Source: an uncultured Prevotella sp.
Lineage (GTDB): Bacteria > Bacteroidota > Bacteroidia > Bacteroidales > Bacteroidaceae
Assembly: GCA_947167845.1 (NCBI GenBank)
Contig: CAMVJQ010000008.1
Location: forward strand, 1 to 59,234
Length of the DNA stretch: 59,234 bases
Direction: 5' to 3'
In this document: positions 35,020 to 44,516 of the stretch, piece after piece
How positions within the stretch are numbered: the stretch's first letter is position 1
Layout of the letters: every line of letters starts with the position of its first letter
Notes under the pieces: model-generated
Databases searched by the model: none
Told to the model about the DNA's origin: nothing
The model's input: the letters and a program-made list of their open reading frames with translations, nothing else
Made by a program: the position numbers and the translations under genes

Positions 35020-35547
35020 ATGACCGATTTCAAAGATCTGGCGCAGATGCGCCGCAGTCATCGTAAGTTTACGGAACAGGAAGTTGATGGTGATGACCTG
35101 AAACTGATACTCCGTGCCGCCCTCATGTCACCCACCTCAAAGAGTCAGCGCAGTTGGCAGTTCGTGGTTGTGGAAGACAAATTGGACATCGAGAAGTTAT
35201 CCGATGCCAAGAATATGGGCAGCCAGTTTCTTAAGGGAGCCCCTATTGCCATCGCAGTTCTTGGTGATCCGATGCAGAACGATTGTTGGGTGGAGGACGG
35301 TTCTATTGCAGCCATCTCGATGCAATATCAGGCAGAGGAACTTGGACTGGGAACCTGCTGGATTCAAATGCGAGGACGTGGCCTCGACGACGGGACGACG
35401 GCTGACACAGTGATTCGTGGTATTCTTAATATCCCGGATAACCTGAATTGTCTGTGCATCATTGCTGTAGGCCACTGGGCCGATGAGCGCAAGCCTCAGG
35501 CTGAAGACAGACTGAAATGGGAGAATGTGCACCTGAATAAAATGTGA
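35020..35547 (+). CDS. Nitroreductase family flavoprotein
   Basis: The 175-residue protein has the family motifs: RRSHRKFTEQEVDGDDLKLI with the FMN-phosphate-binding Arg-x-S-x-R-K pattern, AALMSPTSKSQRSWQFVVV, and a C-terminal AEELGLGTCWIQMRGRG with the active-site region. Members are NAD(P)H-dependent flavoproteins reducing nitro groups or quinones; the substrate is unknown. kdsC and maf follow in the same direction with short gaps, and no further promoter is visible, so they may be co-transcribed. Confidence 0.9.
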   Translation: MTDFKDLAQMRRSHRKFTEQEVDGDDLKLILRAALMSPTSKSQRSWQFVVVEDKLDIEKLSDAKNMGSQFLKGAPIAIAVLGDPMQNDCWVEDGSIAAISMQYQAEELGLGTCWIQMRGRGLDDGTTADTVIRGILNIPDNLNCLCIIAVGHWADERKPQAEDRLKWENVHLNKM

Positions 35548-35562
35548 CACACATAAATAGAA

Positions 35563-36087
35563 GTGAAGGTGATCAATTACGACTTGCAGAAAATACGGGC
35601 TATTATCTTTGATGTGGACGGGGTCTTGAGTGCTGAGACCATTACACTATCGGCTGAAGGAGAGCCTCTGCGTACAGTGAATATCAAGGACGGTTATGCC
35701 ATCCAACTGGCTATGAAACTCGGTCTGCGCATCGTCATCCTGACAGGTGGAAGGACACAGAGCGTAAGAAAACGTTATGAAGGGCTTGGTGTAGAAGACG
35801 TCTATATGGGTTGTGCCGTGAAGATAGAGACCTACGATGAATTCCTCAAGAAATATGATTTGAAAGACGTGGAAGTCATGTATATGGGTGACGATATCCC
35901 AGACTTGGAGATTATGCGTAGAGTAGGTTGTCCTGTCTGTCCCAAGGACGCATGTCCCGAAATAAAGGAAGTAAGTCTCTACGTAAGTGAAAAACGGGGT
36001 GGATATGGCTGCGGGCGTGATGTCATAGAACAGACATTACGTGCTCAAGGCAAGTGGGTGATGAATGCAAAGGCTTTCGGATGGTGA
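35563..36087 (+). CDS. kdsC: KdsC-like HAD phosphatase (KDO 8-phosphate phosphatase)
   Basis: The 174-residue HAD protein has the nucleophile motif IFDVDGVLS (Asp17, Asp19) without a cap domain, motif II ILTGG and motif [13 protein letters not shown]. This short form is typical of 3-deoxy-D-manno-octulosonate 8-phosphate phosphatase, which supplies KDO for the lipopolysaccharide core. It starts with GTG at 35563; another GTG at 35569 is possible. Its stop overlaps the maf start. Confidence 0.9.
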   Translation: MKVINYDLQKIRAIIFDVDGVLSAETITLSAEGEPLRTVNIKDGYAIQLAMKLGLRIVILTGGRTQSVRKRYEGLGVEDVYMGCAVKIETYDEFLKKYDLKDVEVMYMGDDIPDLEIMRRVGCPVCPKDACPEIKEVSLYVSEKRGGYGCGRDVIEQTLRAQGKWVMNAKAFGW

Positions 36088-36659
36088 TGAAAGGAGATTA
36101 TCATATTATATTGGCGAGCAATTCACCGAGAAGAAAGGAATTGCTGGGTGGGTTGGATTTGGATTTTGAGGTAAAGGTGCTGCCCGATATAGAGGAGAAC
36201 TATCCAGAAGGATTGCCTACGGCGGAAATCCCTGTATATATTGCCGCTGAGAAGGCTGCTGCATATCAGTCGCTGTTGGCGGCTGATGAACTTATTATTA
36301 CTGCCGACACAGTAGTTGTGCTAGGTGATGAGGTGCTAGGTAAACCAAAAGATCTGGCAGATGCCCGTAGAATGCTACACGAATTGAGCGGCAGGACGCA
36401 TCAAGTGATAACGGGCGTCTGTCTGATGACCCGTGAGAAACAGCGCAAGTTTGCAGTGACGACAGATGTCACTTTCAAAATGTTGACTGCAGAGGAGATA
36501 AACTACTATGTGGACAAGTATCAGCCTCTGGACAAAGCAGGGGCGTATGGTATTCAGGAGTGGATAGGCTATATTGGCGTGACGGGACTGCAGGGCAGTT
36601 ACTTTAATGTGATGGGACTGCCCGTTCAAAAAATATATAATGAATTATTAGTGTTCTAA
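36087..36659 (+). CDS. maf: Maf-family nucleotide pyrophosphatase
   Basis: Maf proteins hydrolyse noncanonical nucleoside triphosphates and are linked to septum formation control. Visible motifs: LASNSPRRKELL near the N-terminus, ITADTVVVLGDEVLGKP, RTHQVITGV and DKAGAYGIQEW. The 190-residue length is usual. The ATG at 36087 overlaps the kdsC stop (TGATG); an ATG at 36081 is also possible. Confidence 0.93.
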   Translation: MKGDYHIILASNSPRRKELLGGLDLDFEVKVLPDIEENYPEGLPTAEIPVYIAAEKAAAYQSLLAADELIITADTVVVLGDEVLGKPKDLADARRMLHELSGRTHQVITGVCLMTREKQRKFAVTTDVTFKMLTAEEINYYVDKYQPLDKAGAYGIQEWIGYIGVTGLQGSYFNVMGLPVQKIYNELLVF

Positions 36660-36726
36660 ACAGGTCAAAAAGTGTCTGATGATTGCATTTCTTTCATCAC
36701 AATTTGTTTTATTCATGAAAACTGAC

Positions 36727-36734
36727 TACTTTTG
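36727..36734 (+). promoter_or_regulatory. Promoter-like box with no gene downstream
   Basis: TACTTTTG points rightward into the gap after maf; no plus-strand coding sequence follows before the minus-strand methyltransferase gene. Confidence 0.45.
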
Positions 36735-36784
36735 CGTTTGATAACTAGTAATTTTAATCTATATTTATCATTTTCCATTTTTTG

Positions 36785-36819
36785 AAAAGGGGTTTGTCTG
36801 TGAAGATGGGCTCCTTTTT
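36785..36819. terminator. Probable terminator hairpin downstream of the RNA methyltransferase
   Basis: AAAAGGGG (36785-36792) and CTCCTTTT (36811-36818) form a stem with one G-U pair and an 18-nt loop, directly after the minus-strand gene; it has T-rich flanks on the plus side as well. Confidence 0.5.
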
Positions 36820-36823
36820 GATG

Positions 36824-37567
36824 TTACCCCCTCCGTCTGAATTCAGAACAGGTGATAGCGGTGGCGATGGCGACATTGAGGCTTTCAGCAGCATCGCCTT
36901 GATGGAAACAGGGGATGAGCAGCCGCCTGTTCACTCGCTGCCGGATAGTCTCGGAAATACCGTTACCCTCATTACCCATGACGATGATGCCCTCTTTTGT
37001 GAGCGGCTGACGGTAGATGTCGTCGCCATCGAGCAGAGTTCCATAGATGGGGTAGGTGGGTGGAATGGTATCGAAGAGGTCTGCGAGGTCACAATATATA
37101 ATATGTACGTGCGCGATGCTACCCATTGTGGCTTGTATAACCTTGGGGCTGTAAGCATCAGCAGTGTCTTCGCTGCAGTAGATGGTGTCGATTCCGAACC
37201 AGTCGGCTATGCGGATGATAGTACCAAGATTGCCAGGATCCTGCACACCGTCGAGTGCTAATGAAAGGGTGTCGCGCTGGATGCTGATGTCCAGAGCCGC
37301 AGGAATGGGGAATAGGGCCAGCACTTGTTGAGGGTGCTGGAGAAAACTGATGCGCTGAAGGTCTTCTTCGGTGATTTCCGTCACGCCATATGCTCCTTTG
37401 GAGACATGTGGAAGGTAGTCGGGGGTGGCGAAGACGGCCTCAGGACAATAGTGCTTCAGGAGGTCTCCTACTACCTTTGGCCCTTCAGCCACGAAGAGAT
37501 TCTCGCGTTTGCGGAACTTCTTCAATTCCAATTGCCGGATGAACTTTATTTGGTTTTTGCTAATCAT
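36824..37567 (-). CDS. TrmH/SpoU-family RNA 2'-O-methyltransferase
   Basis: The 247-residue protein has an N-terminal substrate-binding extension (IKFIRQLELKKFRKRENLFV) and a SPOUT methyltransferase domain with motif 1 QDPGNLGTIIRIADWFG, motif 2 IVMGNEGNGIS and motif 3 ESLNVAIATAI, which form the SAM-binding knot. It would methylate ribose in tRNA or rRNA; the exact site is not fixed by sequence. It is transcribed from one half of an overlapping divergent promoter. Confidence 0.93.
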   Translation of the reverse strand: MISKNQIKFIRQLELKKFRKRENLFVAEGPKVVGDLLKHYCPEAVFATPDYLPHVSKGAYGVTEITEEDLQRISFLQHPQQVLALFPIPAALDISIQRDTLSLALDGVQDPGNLGTIIRIADWFGIDTIYCSEDTADAYSPKVIQATMGSIAHVHIIYCDLADLFDTIPPTYPIYGTLLDGDDIYRQPLTKEGIIVMGNEGNGISETIRQRVNRRLLIPCFHQGDAAESLNVAIATAITCSEFRRRG

Positions 37568-37584
37568 TTTGCCTTTTTTGTTTG

Positions 37585-37592
37585 CAAAGATA
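37585..37592 (-). promoter_or_regulatory. -7 box of the RNA methyltransferase gene
   Basis: The minus strand reads TATCTTTG; its -33 element (TTG on the minus strand) lies about 20 nt away, overlapping the divergent promoter of the TamL-like gene. Confidence 0.75.
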
Positions 37593-37604
37593 GAAATAAA
37601 TCTT

Positions 37605-37612
37605 TATCTTTG
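37605..37612 (+). promoter_or_regulatory. -7 box of the TamL-like gene
   Basis: TATCTTTG with TTTG at 37581-37584 and a 20-nt spacer; the two divergent -7 boxes are only 12 nt apart. Confidence 0.8.
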
Positions 37613-37635
37613 CAAGCAAAATCAGAAGAATATTG

Positions 37636-39855
37636 ATGTCAAGACGTCTATTTCGCATCTCTGCTGTTGCCTGTATGCTCGCACTCCTGTGGGGTTCGTG
37701 CTCTTCTACGCGTGACATCCCTGAGGGTTCCTCCATGCTGCGTAAGGTGACGGTGGTGACGGACGGCGAATACAAAGACCTTAATACTTCGCAGTTGAAA
37801 AACTATGTGAGGCAGAAAGGCAACTCGCGCTGGTTCTCGACTATCAAGATACCACTTGGCATCTACTCGCTCGCCGGCAGGGATACCAGCAGATGGATCA
37901 ATCGTGCACTGCACTCAATAGGCGAAGCACCAGTCATCTATGACACGCTTCAGGCACACGCTTCGTGTGAGAACCTCAGACAGGCATTGCAGAATCAAGG
38001 TTATCTGGATGCTCAGGTGGAACTGTTCTTAGACCAGAAGAAGGAGAAGAAGGTGGATGCCATCTATGTGCTTCATCCAGGTAAACCTTATTTTATCCGC
38101 CGGATCCGATATGACATTCAAGACAGTATAATATCCAAGTTGCTGAAAGGCGACAAGAAGCAGTTGCATGAGGGAATGCAGTTTAATGTGAATGCCCTCA
38201 ACGGGGAACGCTCGCGACTGACGACATTTCTGCAGAACAACGGCTACTACAGATTCCACAAAGAGTTTATCACATTCCTGGCTGACTCCATAAGTCATGA
38301 CAAGCAAGTGGACTTGACACTTGTATTGCATCCTTACCGTACAAGTCAGATAACTGACACCCTCCACACCAGATATTCCATCCGCAGTGTCGGCTATGCC
38401 AGTGGCGCACCTGATGACTCGCTGATTCATCTTCGCCATGCAGTGCTTCGGGAGAACACCTTTCTCGATGCAGGCCAGTTCTATTCCGCAGACAATCTTC
38501 AGAACACCTACAACCACTTCGGTCGTCTGGGAGCCGTTCGATATACGAACATCAGTTTTCAGGCTTCGCCCGATTCGGCTCTGCTTGACGCGATGATACA
38601 CTTGCAGACGAACAAACCGTCGACTATCAGTTTCCAGCCGGAAGGAACCAATACGGCAGGTGACCTGGGCGCAGCCGCCTCGCTGACTTATGAGAACCGT
38701 AATCTGTTCAGAGGTTCGGAGTCCCTCAGCCTGCGTCTGCGTGGCGCCTATGAAGCCATCCGGGGGCTTGAGGGCTACAGCAATCAGGACTTCCTCGAAT
38801 ACAGTATGGAGGCACGCCTGAGTTTCCCGCGTTTCATCATGCCTTTCCTCAGCCATGAGAGCCGTAGGCGTTCCATTGCCACCAGCGAAGTGTCACTGCT
38901 TTACGACCTGCAGAATCGTCCGGAGTTCCATCGCCGGGTCTTGTCTGCAGGATGGCGATACCGCTGGAAGCCGCAAAAGCGGCATGATCAATACCAGTTG
39001 GATCTGATAGACCTGAACTACGTTTTCATGCCTTGGATAAGTGAGACGTTCGACAGAGAATACCTACAGAACACTTCCAGTTATAATGCTATTGTCCGTT
39101 ATAACTACGAAGACCTGTTTATCATGAAACTGGGCTTCGGCTATAGTTACAATGACGGGCGCATAGCCTTGAAGACAAATGTGGAAACTGCGGGAAATCT
39201 GCTAAATGCGGGTAGTAATATCTTCCATGCAGAGCAGGATGGCGAAGGGCACTATAGGGTGTTCAATATCGCCTATGCACAATATATAAAAAGTGATATT
39301 GACTTCACGATAAACCTGTTGCCAAGTTATCGGGACCAACTTGTGTTCCACTGCGGCCTTGGACTTGCTTATCCTTATGGTAACAGCGAAGTGCTGCCTT
39401 TTGAGAAGCGCTATTTTTCCGGAGGTGCCAACAGCGTGCGAGGCTGGAGTGTCAGATCGCTTGGGCCAGGACGTTACAAGGACCATGACGGCGTCATCAA
39501 TTTTATTACGCAGACAGGTGACATGAAACTGGATCTTAATCTCGAATATCGCACTCATCTGTTCTGGAAATTCGGTGGTGCTCTTTTTCTAGATGCAGGT
39601 AACATCTGGACACTGAGGAATTATAAAGAACAACCAGGCGGACAGTTTAAATTCAGCAGTTTATTGAGTGATATGGCCGTCAGTTACGGATTGGGGCTCC
39701 GTCTCAACTTTGACTATTTCATACTCCGTTTCGACTTAGGTATGAAGGCAGTCAATCCTGCCTATGAGTTGGATGATGAAGAACACTATGCCATTATTCA
39801 CCCTCGTCTGAGCAGGGATTTGGCCTTCCACTTTGCTGTGGGGCTCCCGTTCTAA
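37636..39855 (+). CDS. TamL-like outer-membrane lipoprotein with POTRA and BamA/TamA barrel domains
   Basis: The 739-residue protein starts with a lipoprotein signal (MSRRLFRISAVACMLALLWGSC; Cys22), followed by POTRA-like segments (about 30-280; GYLDAQVELFLDQ, then GYYRFHKEF) and an Omp85-type barrel to the end. The barrel part contains FFGxxx-like features: the RYFSGGANSVRGWSVRSLGP loop, equivalent to the conserved VRGF motif, and a C-terminal FAVGLPF beta signal. Lipidation of an Omp85 protein is characteristic of TamL in Bacteroidota, thought to help assemble or transport envelope proteins. No TamB gene lies next to it. The ATG at 37636 is used; a TTG one codon upstream is unlikely. Confidence 0.9.
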   Translation: MSRRLFRISAVACMLALLWGSCSSTRDIPEGSSMLRKVTVVTDGEYKDLNTSQLKNYVRQKGNSRWFSTIKIPLGIYSLAGRDTSRWINRALHSIGEAPVIYDTLQAHASCENLRQALQNQGYLDAQVELFLDQKKEKKVDAIYVLHPGKPYFIRRIRYDIQDSIISKLLKGDKKQLHEGMQFNVNALNGERSRLTTFLQNNGYYRFHKEFITFLADSISHDKQVDLTLVLHPYRTSQITDTLHTRYSIRSVGYASGAPDDSLIHLRHAVLRENTFLDAGQFYSADNLQNTYNHFGRLGAVRYTNISFQASPDSALLDAMIHLQTNKPSTISFQPEGTNTAGDLGAAASLTYENRNLFRGSESLSLRLRGAYEAIRGLEGYSNQDFLEYSMEARLSFPRFIMPFLSHESRRRSIATSEVSLLYDLQNRPEFHRRVLSAGWRYRWKPQKRHDQYQLDLIDLNYVFMPWISETFDREYLQNTSSYNAIVRYNYEDLFIMKLGFGYSYNDGRIALKTNVETAGNLLNAGSNIFHAEQDGEGHYRVFNIAYAQYIKSDIDFTINLLPSYRDQLVFHCGLGLAYPYGNSEVLPFEKRYFSGGANSVRGWSVRSLGPGRYKDHDGVINFITQTGDMKLDLNLEYRTHLFWKFGGALFLDAGNIWTLRNYKEQPGGQFKFSSLLSDMAVSYGLGLRLNFDYFILRFDLGMKAVNPAYELDDEEHYAIIHPRLSRDLAFHFAVGLPF

Positions 39856-39913
39856 AAAAAGTAAAAAAGCATAAGTTTTTATGTATTTATTTTTTTCCCT
39901 TACATTTATTTTG

Positions 39914-39921
39914 TACTTTTG
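39914..39921 (+). promoter_or_regulatory. -7 box of the YycJ-like gene
   Basis: TACTTTTG, 22 nt before the ATG at 39943; it lies across a possible TTG start at 39919, which was rejected. Confidence 0.75.
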
Positions 39922-39942
39922 CACAAAATAAGAATCATTAAA

Positions 39943-40746
39943 ATGCTAAAATTTATATCGTTTGGAAGCGGAAGCAGTGGTAATTGCTATTATCTGAGCA
40001 CCGCAACAGACGGATTGCTGATAGATATTGGAGTCGGAATCAGAACACTGAAAAAACATTTCAGAGATTATGGTGTTAATCTGAATATGATACACCATAT
40101 TCTGATTACGCATGACCATGCTGACCACATCAAGTCAGTGGGGGCGTTCAGTTCAGATTATCATGTACCTGTCTACGCAACGGAGAAAGTGCATCGGGGT
40201 ATCAGCCGCAACTATTGCGTTCAGCGCAAGGTGGCTGATGACTTGAAGCACTTCATTACTCCAGGAGTTTCCCTGCAGGTGGGTGATTTCAAGGTCACCC
40301 CATTCTCTGTGCCTCATGATGCCAATGAGAACGTTGGATATCAGATAGAGGCAGAGAGGGTATGCTTTGTCATCATTACAGATGTCGGGGCTGTCACTGA
40401 GGATGTCAAATATCGTATCTCGCAAGCCAACTATTTGGTCATAGAGGCCAACCATGATGTGGAGATGCTGCAGCAGGGCCCCTATCCTGAGTATCTGAAG
40501 AAGCGCATACTCAGCCCGAATGGTCATCTCTCGAATACCGACTGCGGCAAGGCTGTGGCTGAGAATATGACTGAGGGGTTGCGTCACGTATGGCTATGCC
40601 ACCTGAGTGAAGAAAACAATCATCCTGAGTTGGCGCGTAAGACTGTGGAGACCACACTCCGTTCCTATGGTATCATTCCCGGAAAGGACTTGGAACTGGA
40701 AGTATTGAAGCGGAAAATGCCGAGTGGAATCTATGAATTAGTGTAA
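39943..40746 (+). CDS. MBL-fold hydrolase of the YycJ/WalJ family
   Basis: The 267-residue protein starts with FISFGSGSSGNCYYL, the signature of YycJ/WalJ-type metallo-beta-lactamase hydrolases, and has the metal motif THDHADH (56-62). Further ligands occur in SVPHDA, ITDVGAV and LCHLSEENNHP. In Bacillus the homologue is a 5'-exonuclease linked to DNA repair. Here it stands alone, between a barrel protein gene and the leu leader. Confidence 0.93.
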   Translation: MLKFISFGSGSSGNCYYLSTATDGLLIDIGVGIRTLKKHFRDYGVNLNMIHHILITHDHADHIKSVGAFSSDYHVPVYATEKVHRGISRNYCVQRKVADDLKHFITPGVSLQVGDFKVTPFSVPHDANENVGYQIEAERVCFVIITDVGAVTEDVKYRISQANYLVIEANHDVEMLQQGPYPEYLKKRILSPNGHLSNTDCGKAVAENMTEGLRHVWLCHLSEENNHPELARKTVETTLRSYGIIPGKDLELEVLKRKMPSGIYELV

Positions 40747-40815
40747 TATGTGTGAATCTGACGCTTTTTTGAGCAAAAAAGTTGCGAATTGTTTGTTCGT
40801 TTGGGAAAAAAGTTA

Positions 40816-40823
40816 TAACTTTG
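40816..40823 (+). promoter_or_regulatory. Promoter of the leucine operon
   Basis: TAACTTTG with TTTG at 40792-40795 and a 20-nt spacer; the leader peptide starts 31 nt downstream. Confidence 0.8.
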
Positions 40824-40853
40824 CAGCCGATTTAAACAAAAAGCATAGAAAAG

Positions 40854-40937
40854 ATGAAAAGTCAGAATCTACTTAGCAACCTGATTATTATTCGACTGCA
40901 AGGCGCAGGCGGAAGTGATGAGGTGTATCTATGTTAG
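40854..40937 (+). CDS. Leu/Ile-rich leader peptide of the leucine operon
   Basis: The 27-codon reading frame, too short to list by length alone, encodes MKSQNLLSNLIIIRLQGAGG then SDEVYLC. Residues 6-15 include Leu-Leu, Leu, Ile-Ile-Ile and Leu, all matching the amino acids made by the downstream genes. It starts with ATG after a purine-rich stretch, ends in TAG at 40935-40937, and is followed by the attenuator. Ribosome stalling at these codons would control terminator formation. Confidence 0.85.
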   Translation: MKSQNLLSNLIIIRLQGAGGSDEVYLC

Positions 40938-40995
40938 ATGATGACAGCAGAATGATATTGAGCCTTTCTCACTTCCGAGTGTGAAAGGCTTTTTT
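40910..40995 (+). promoter_or_regulatory. Transcription attenuator (antiterminator plus terminator)
   Basis: The terminator is AGCCTTTCTCACT (40961-40973) pairing with AGTGTGAAAGGCT (40978-40990), a 13-bp stem with one mismatch and a T6 tract. The alternative pairing is CGGAAGTGA (40910-40918, within the leader peptide reading frame) with TCACTTCCG (40969-40977): 9 perfect bp that remove the 3' half of the terminator's 5' arm. This is the classic amino-acid attenuator arrangement. Confidence 0.88.
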
Positions 40996-41040
40996 CATAA
41001 ATGGCATCAGAAGTTACACATTAAACTAAATATAAAAAAG

Positions 41041-42543
41041 ATGAACGACAGATTGTTTATTTTCGACACGACACTCCGGGATGGAGAACAGGTGCCTGGT
41101 TGTCAACTGAACACCGTAGAGAAGATTCAGGTGGCCAAGGCTCTGGAACAACTGGGGGTGGACGTGATTGAAGCAGGATTCCCCATTTCGAGTCCCGGTG
41201 ACTTTAATTCGGTTATTGAAATTTCAAAAGCAGTTACATGGCCTGTTATATGTGCTTTGACACGTGCTGTGGAGAAAGATATCGATGTGGCTTTCGATGC
41301 ACTGAAGTACGCCAAGCACAAGCGCATCCATACAGGTATTGGAACAAGTGATGAGCACATCATGTACAAGTTCAACTCCACGCGAGACGAAATCCTCGAG
41401 CGCGCAGTGGCTGCCACGAAGTATGCCAAGCGCTTCGTTGACGATGTGGAGTTCTACTGTGAGGATGCTGGTCGCACAGACAATGAATACCTCGCCCGTG
41501 TTGTGGAGGCTGTCATCAAGGCAGGAGCGACGGTGGTGAACATTCCTGATACCACAGGCTATTGTCTGCCTCAGGAGTATTTCGAGAAGATAAAGTATCT
41601 GAAGGAGCATGTAGACGGCATCGACAAGGCTATCATTTCCACGCATTGTCACAATGATCTTGGCATGGCGACAGCCAACACCTTCAACGGGGTGATGGCT
41701 GGTGCTCGTCAGGTGGAAGTCACGGTTAACGGTATCGGCGAGCGGGCAGGTAACACCTCTTTGGAGGAGATTGCGATGATCCTGAAGTGTCATAAGGGAC
41801 TTGGCATCGATACTAATATCAACACCACGAAGATTTATCCGATATCGAGGATGGTGTCTTCACTGATGAACATGCCCGTACAACCTAATAAGGCTATTGT
41901 GGGGCGCAATGCCTTTGCGCACTCTTCTGGTATTCATCAGGACGGCGTGCTGAAGAATGTGCATACTTACGAGATTATGGACCCCAAGGATGTGGGTATC
42001 GATGATAATAGCATCGTACTAACTGCCCGCTCAGGACGTGCAGCCCTGAAGCATCGTCTGCATGTGAATGGCGTAGACCTTGAGGAGGAAAAACTCGACA
42101 AGGTATATGAGAAGTTCCTGATTCTGGCAGACCAGAAGAAGGAGGTCAACGATGCCGATGTACTGATGCTTGCTGGGGCTGACATGGCCGAGGCTCATGC
42201 CGTCCGCCTCGACTTCCTGCAGGTAACGACAGGAAAGGGGGTGAAGTCTGTCGCCTCTATCGGGCTCGACGTCGCAGGACAGAAATTCGAGGCTGCCGCT
42301 TCCGGCAACGGCCCTGTAGATGCGGCTATCAAGGCACTGAAGAAGATTATCATGAAACAGATGACGCTGAAGGAGTTTACTATTCAGGCGATTTCGAAGG
42401 GTTCCGACGATGTAGGCAAGGTACACATGCAGGTGGAGTACGACGGCTCTCTCTATTATGGCTTCGGCGCTAATACGGACATTGTAACGGCTTCCGTTGA
42501 GGCTTACATCGACTGTATCAACAAGTTTAAGAAGGAGGATTGA
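41041..42543 (+). CDS. leuA: 2-isopropylmalate synthase
   Basis: LeuA condenses acetyl-CoA with 2-oxoisovalerate, the first committed step of leucine synthesis. The 500-residue protein has the catalytic start [16 protein letters not shown], the [14 protein letters not shown] metal-binding His pair, a linker and a C-terminal LeuA allosteric dimer domain (from about 370) that confers leucine feedback inhibition. The ATG at 41041 was chosen since a longer reading frame would start within the attenuator terminator region. Confidence 0.96.
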   Translation: MNDRLFIFDTTLRDGEQVPGCQLNTVEKIQVAKALEQLGVDVIEAGFPISSPGDFNSVIEISKAVTWPVICALTRAVEKDIDVAFDALKYAKHKRIHTGIGTSDEHIMYKFNSTRDEILERAVAATKYAKRFVDDVEFYCEDAGRTDNEYLARVVEAVIKAGATVVNIPDTTGYCLPQEYFEKIKYLKEHVDGIDKAIISTHCHNDLGMATANTFNGVMAGARQVEVTVNGIGERAGNTSLEEIAMILKCHKGLGIDTNINTTKIYPISRMVSSLMNMPVQPNKAIVGRNAFAHSSGIHQDGVLKNVHTYEIMDPKDVGIDDNSIVLTARSGRAALKHRLHVNGVDLEEEKLDKVYEKFLILADQKKEVNDADVLMLAGADMAEAHAVRLDFLQVTTGKGVKSVASIGLDVAGQKFEAAASGNGPVDAAIKALKKIIMKQMTLKEFTIQAISKGSDDVGKVHMQVEYDGSLYYGFGANTDIVTASVEAYIDCINKFKKED

Positions 42544-42546
42544 TAT

Positions 42547-43923
42547 ATGAACACATTATTCGACAAGATTTGGGACAAACATATTGTCCAACAGGTGGAT
42601 GACGGCCCCACTCAGTTATATATCGACAGGTTGTACTGCCACGAGGTGACATCGCCCCAGGCTTTCGACGGCTTGCGGGAACGTGGCCTGAAGTGTTTCC
42701 GTCCAGAACGGATATTCTGTATGCCAGATCATAATACACCCACTCATGATCAGGACAAGCCCATCGAGGACCCCGTATCTAAGAAACAGGTGGATGCACT
42801 CGCCAGAAATGCCGCTGACTTCGGACTGACACACTATGGCATGATGAATGAGAACAACGGCATCATCCACGTCGTCGGGCCTGAAAAGGGGCTCTCTCTG
42901 CCAGGCATGACGATTGTCTGTGGCGATTCCCACACCTCTACGCATGGTGCAATGGGAGCCGTAGCCTTTGGTATAGGCACTTCTGAAGTGGAGATGGTGC
43001 TGGCCTCACAGTGCATCCTCCAGCAGAAGCCCAAGTCGATGCGCATCAATATCAACGGCCGCCTCCAGAAAGGCGTCACTGCCAAGGACGTGGCCCTCTA
43101 TCTGATGGCGCAACTGACGACTTCTGGTGCGACGGGTTATTTCGTGGAGTATGCTGGCGAAGTGGTTCGCGCTATGTCGATGGAAGGTCGTCTGACGCTT
43201 TGCAACCTTTCCATAGAGATGGGTGCCCGTGGAGGCTTCGTGGCTCCGGATGAGACAACATTTGAGTATCTCAAGGGCCGTGAGTTTGCCCCAAAGGGTG
43301 ATGACTGGGATAAGGCAGTCGCCTACTGGAAAACCCTGAAGAGCGGCGATGATGCCGTATTCGACAGAGAAATGACCTTTCAGGCGGAGGATATCGTGCC
43401 TCGTATCACCTATGGCACTAATCCCGGTATGGGCATCGGCATCACTGAGGCCATCCCTGCGTCTGGCGATGCCAACTTCGACAAGGCATTGAGGTATATG
43501 GGCTTCAAGCCGGGCGAGAGACTGTTGGGCAAGAAGGTGGACTACGTGTTTCTTGGTGCCTGCACCAACGGGCGTATCGAAGACTTCCGTGCCTTCGCCT
43601 CTATTGTGAAAGGTCGCCAGAAGGCTCCGGATGTAATAGCCTGGCTGGTGCCTGGCTCATGGGCTGTGGATAAACAGATCCGTGAGGAAGGTCTCGACAA
43701 GGTCTTAGAGGCTGCAGGCTTTGCCATTCGTCAGCCTGGCTGTTCGGCTTGTCTGGCCATGAATGACGATAAGATTCCTGCCGGTAAACTCTCTGTTTCT
43801 ACGTCTAATCGCAATTTCGAGGGTCGTCAGGGACCAGGTGCCCGTACCATCCTCGCAAGTCCTCTCGTTGCTGCCGCTGCCAGTGTCACAGGAGTAATAA
43901 CCGATCCAAGAACATTATTATGA
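42547..43923 (+). CDS. leuC: 3-isopropylmalate dehydratase, large subunit
   Basis: LeuC with LeuD isomerises 2- to 3-isopropylmalate using a 4Fe-4S cluster. The 458-residue aconitase-family protein has [33 protein letters not shown] and the cluster Cys pair in GCSACLAMN. It starts 3 nt after leuA and its stop overlaps leuD by 4 nt (ATGA). Confidence 0.96.
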   Translation: MNTLFDKIWDKHIVQQVDDGPTQLYIDRLYCHEVTSPQAFDGLRERGLKCFRPERIFCMPDHNTPTHDQDKPIEDPVSKKQVDALARNAADFGLTHYGMMNENNGIIHVVGPEKGLSLPGMTIVCGDSHTSTHGAMGAVAFGIGTSEVEMVLASQCILQQKPKSMRININGRLQKGVTAKDVALYLMAQLTTSGATGYFVEYAGEVVRAMSMEGRLTLCNLSIEMGARGGFVAPDETTFEYLKGREFAPKGDDWDKAVAYWKTLKSGDDAVFDREMTFQAEDIVPRITYGTNPGMGIGITEAIPASGDANFDKALRYMGFKPGERLLGKKVDYVFLGACTNGRIEDFRAFASIVKGRQKAPDVIAWLVPGSWAVDKQIREEGLDKVLEAAGFAIRQPGCSACLAMNDDKIPAGKLSVSTSNRNFEGRQGPGARTILASPLVAAAASVTGVITDPRTLL

Positions 43924-44516
43924 AACAAAAATTCAACGTTATCACATCCACTTGTGTGCCCCTTCCATTAGAGAATGTGGACACAGACCAGATTATTCCC
44001 GCCCGTTTCCTGAAGGCAACGACCCGTGAGGAGAGTTTCTTTGGTGACAATCTCTTCCGCGATTGGCGCTATAAGGCCGATGGATCGGTCAACGAGGACT
44101 TCGTGCTTAACAACCCCACTTATTCTGGTTGCATTCTCGTTGCTGGCAAGAACTTCGGCTCTGGCTCTTCTCGCGAGCATGCCGCCTGGGCAATTGCAGG
44201 CTATGGCTTCCGCGTCGTCATCAGCAGTTTCTTTGCAGATATTCACAAGAACAACGAACTGAACAATTTCGTACTCCCTGTCGTGGTGTCGGATGACTTC
44301 CTGGCAGAACTCTTTGCCTGTATCGAGGCCGACCCGAAGATGGAAGTGGAAGTGGACCTTCCCAACCAGACGGTGACGAATAAGGCTACGGGCAGCCAGG
44401 AGCACTTCGACATCAACGGCTATAAAAAGCATTGCCTGCTGAACGGGCTCGACGACATTGACTTCCTCGTACAGAACAAAGAAAAGACGGAGCGATGGGA
44501 ACAGCAGAACAAGTAG
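43920..44516 (+). CDS. leuD: 3-isopropylmalate dehydratase, small subunit
   Basis: The 198-residue swivel-domain partner of LeuC has the conserved [18 protein letters not shown] and the [15 protein letters not shown] substrate-binding motif. It overlaps leuC by 4 nt and the next gene by 22 nt. Confidence 0.96.
   Translation: MKQKFNVITSTCVPLPLENVDTDQIIPARFLKATTREESFFGDNLFRDWRYKADGSVNEDFVLNNPTYSGCILVAGKNFGSGSSREHAAWAIAGYGFRVVISSFFADIHKNNELNNFVLPVVVSDDFLAELFACIEADPKMEVEVDLPNQTVTNKATGSQEHFDINGYKKHCLLNGLDDIDFLVQNKEKTERWEQQNK

Noticed and set aside
36782..37261. A 159-codon plus-strand frame within the RNA methyltransferase gene
   Set aside because: Although a promoter-like box lies upstream, the frame is antisense to conserved SPOUT motifs and has no recognisable domain.
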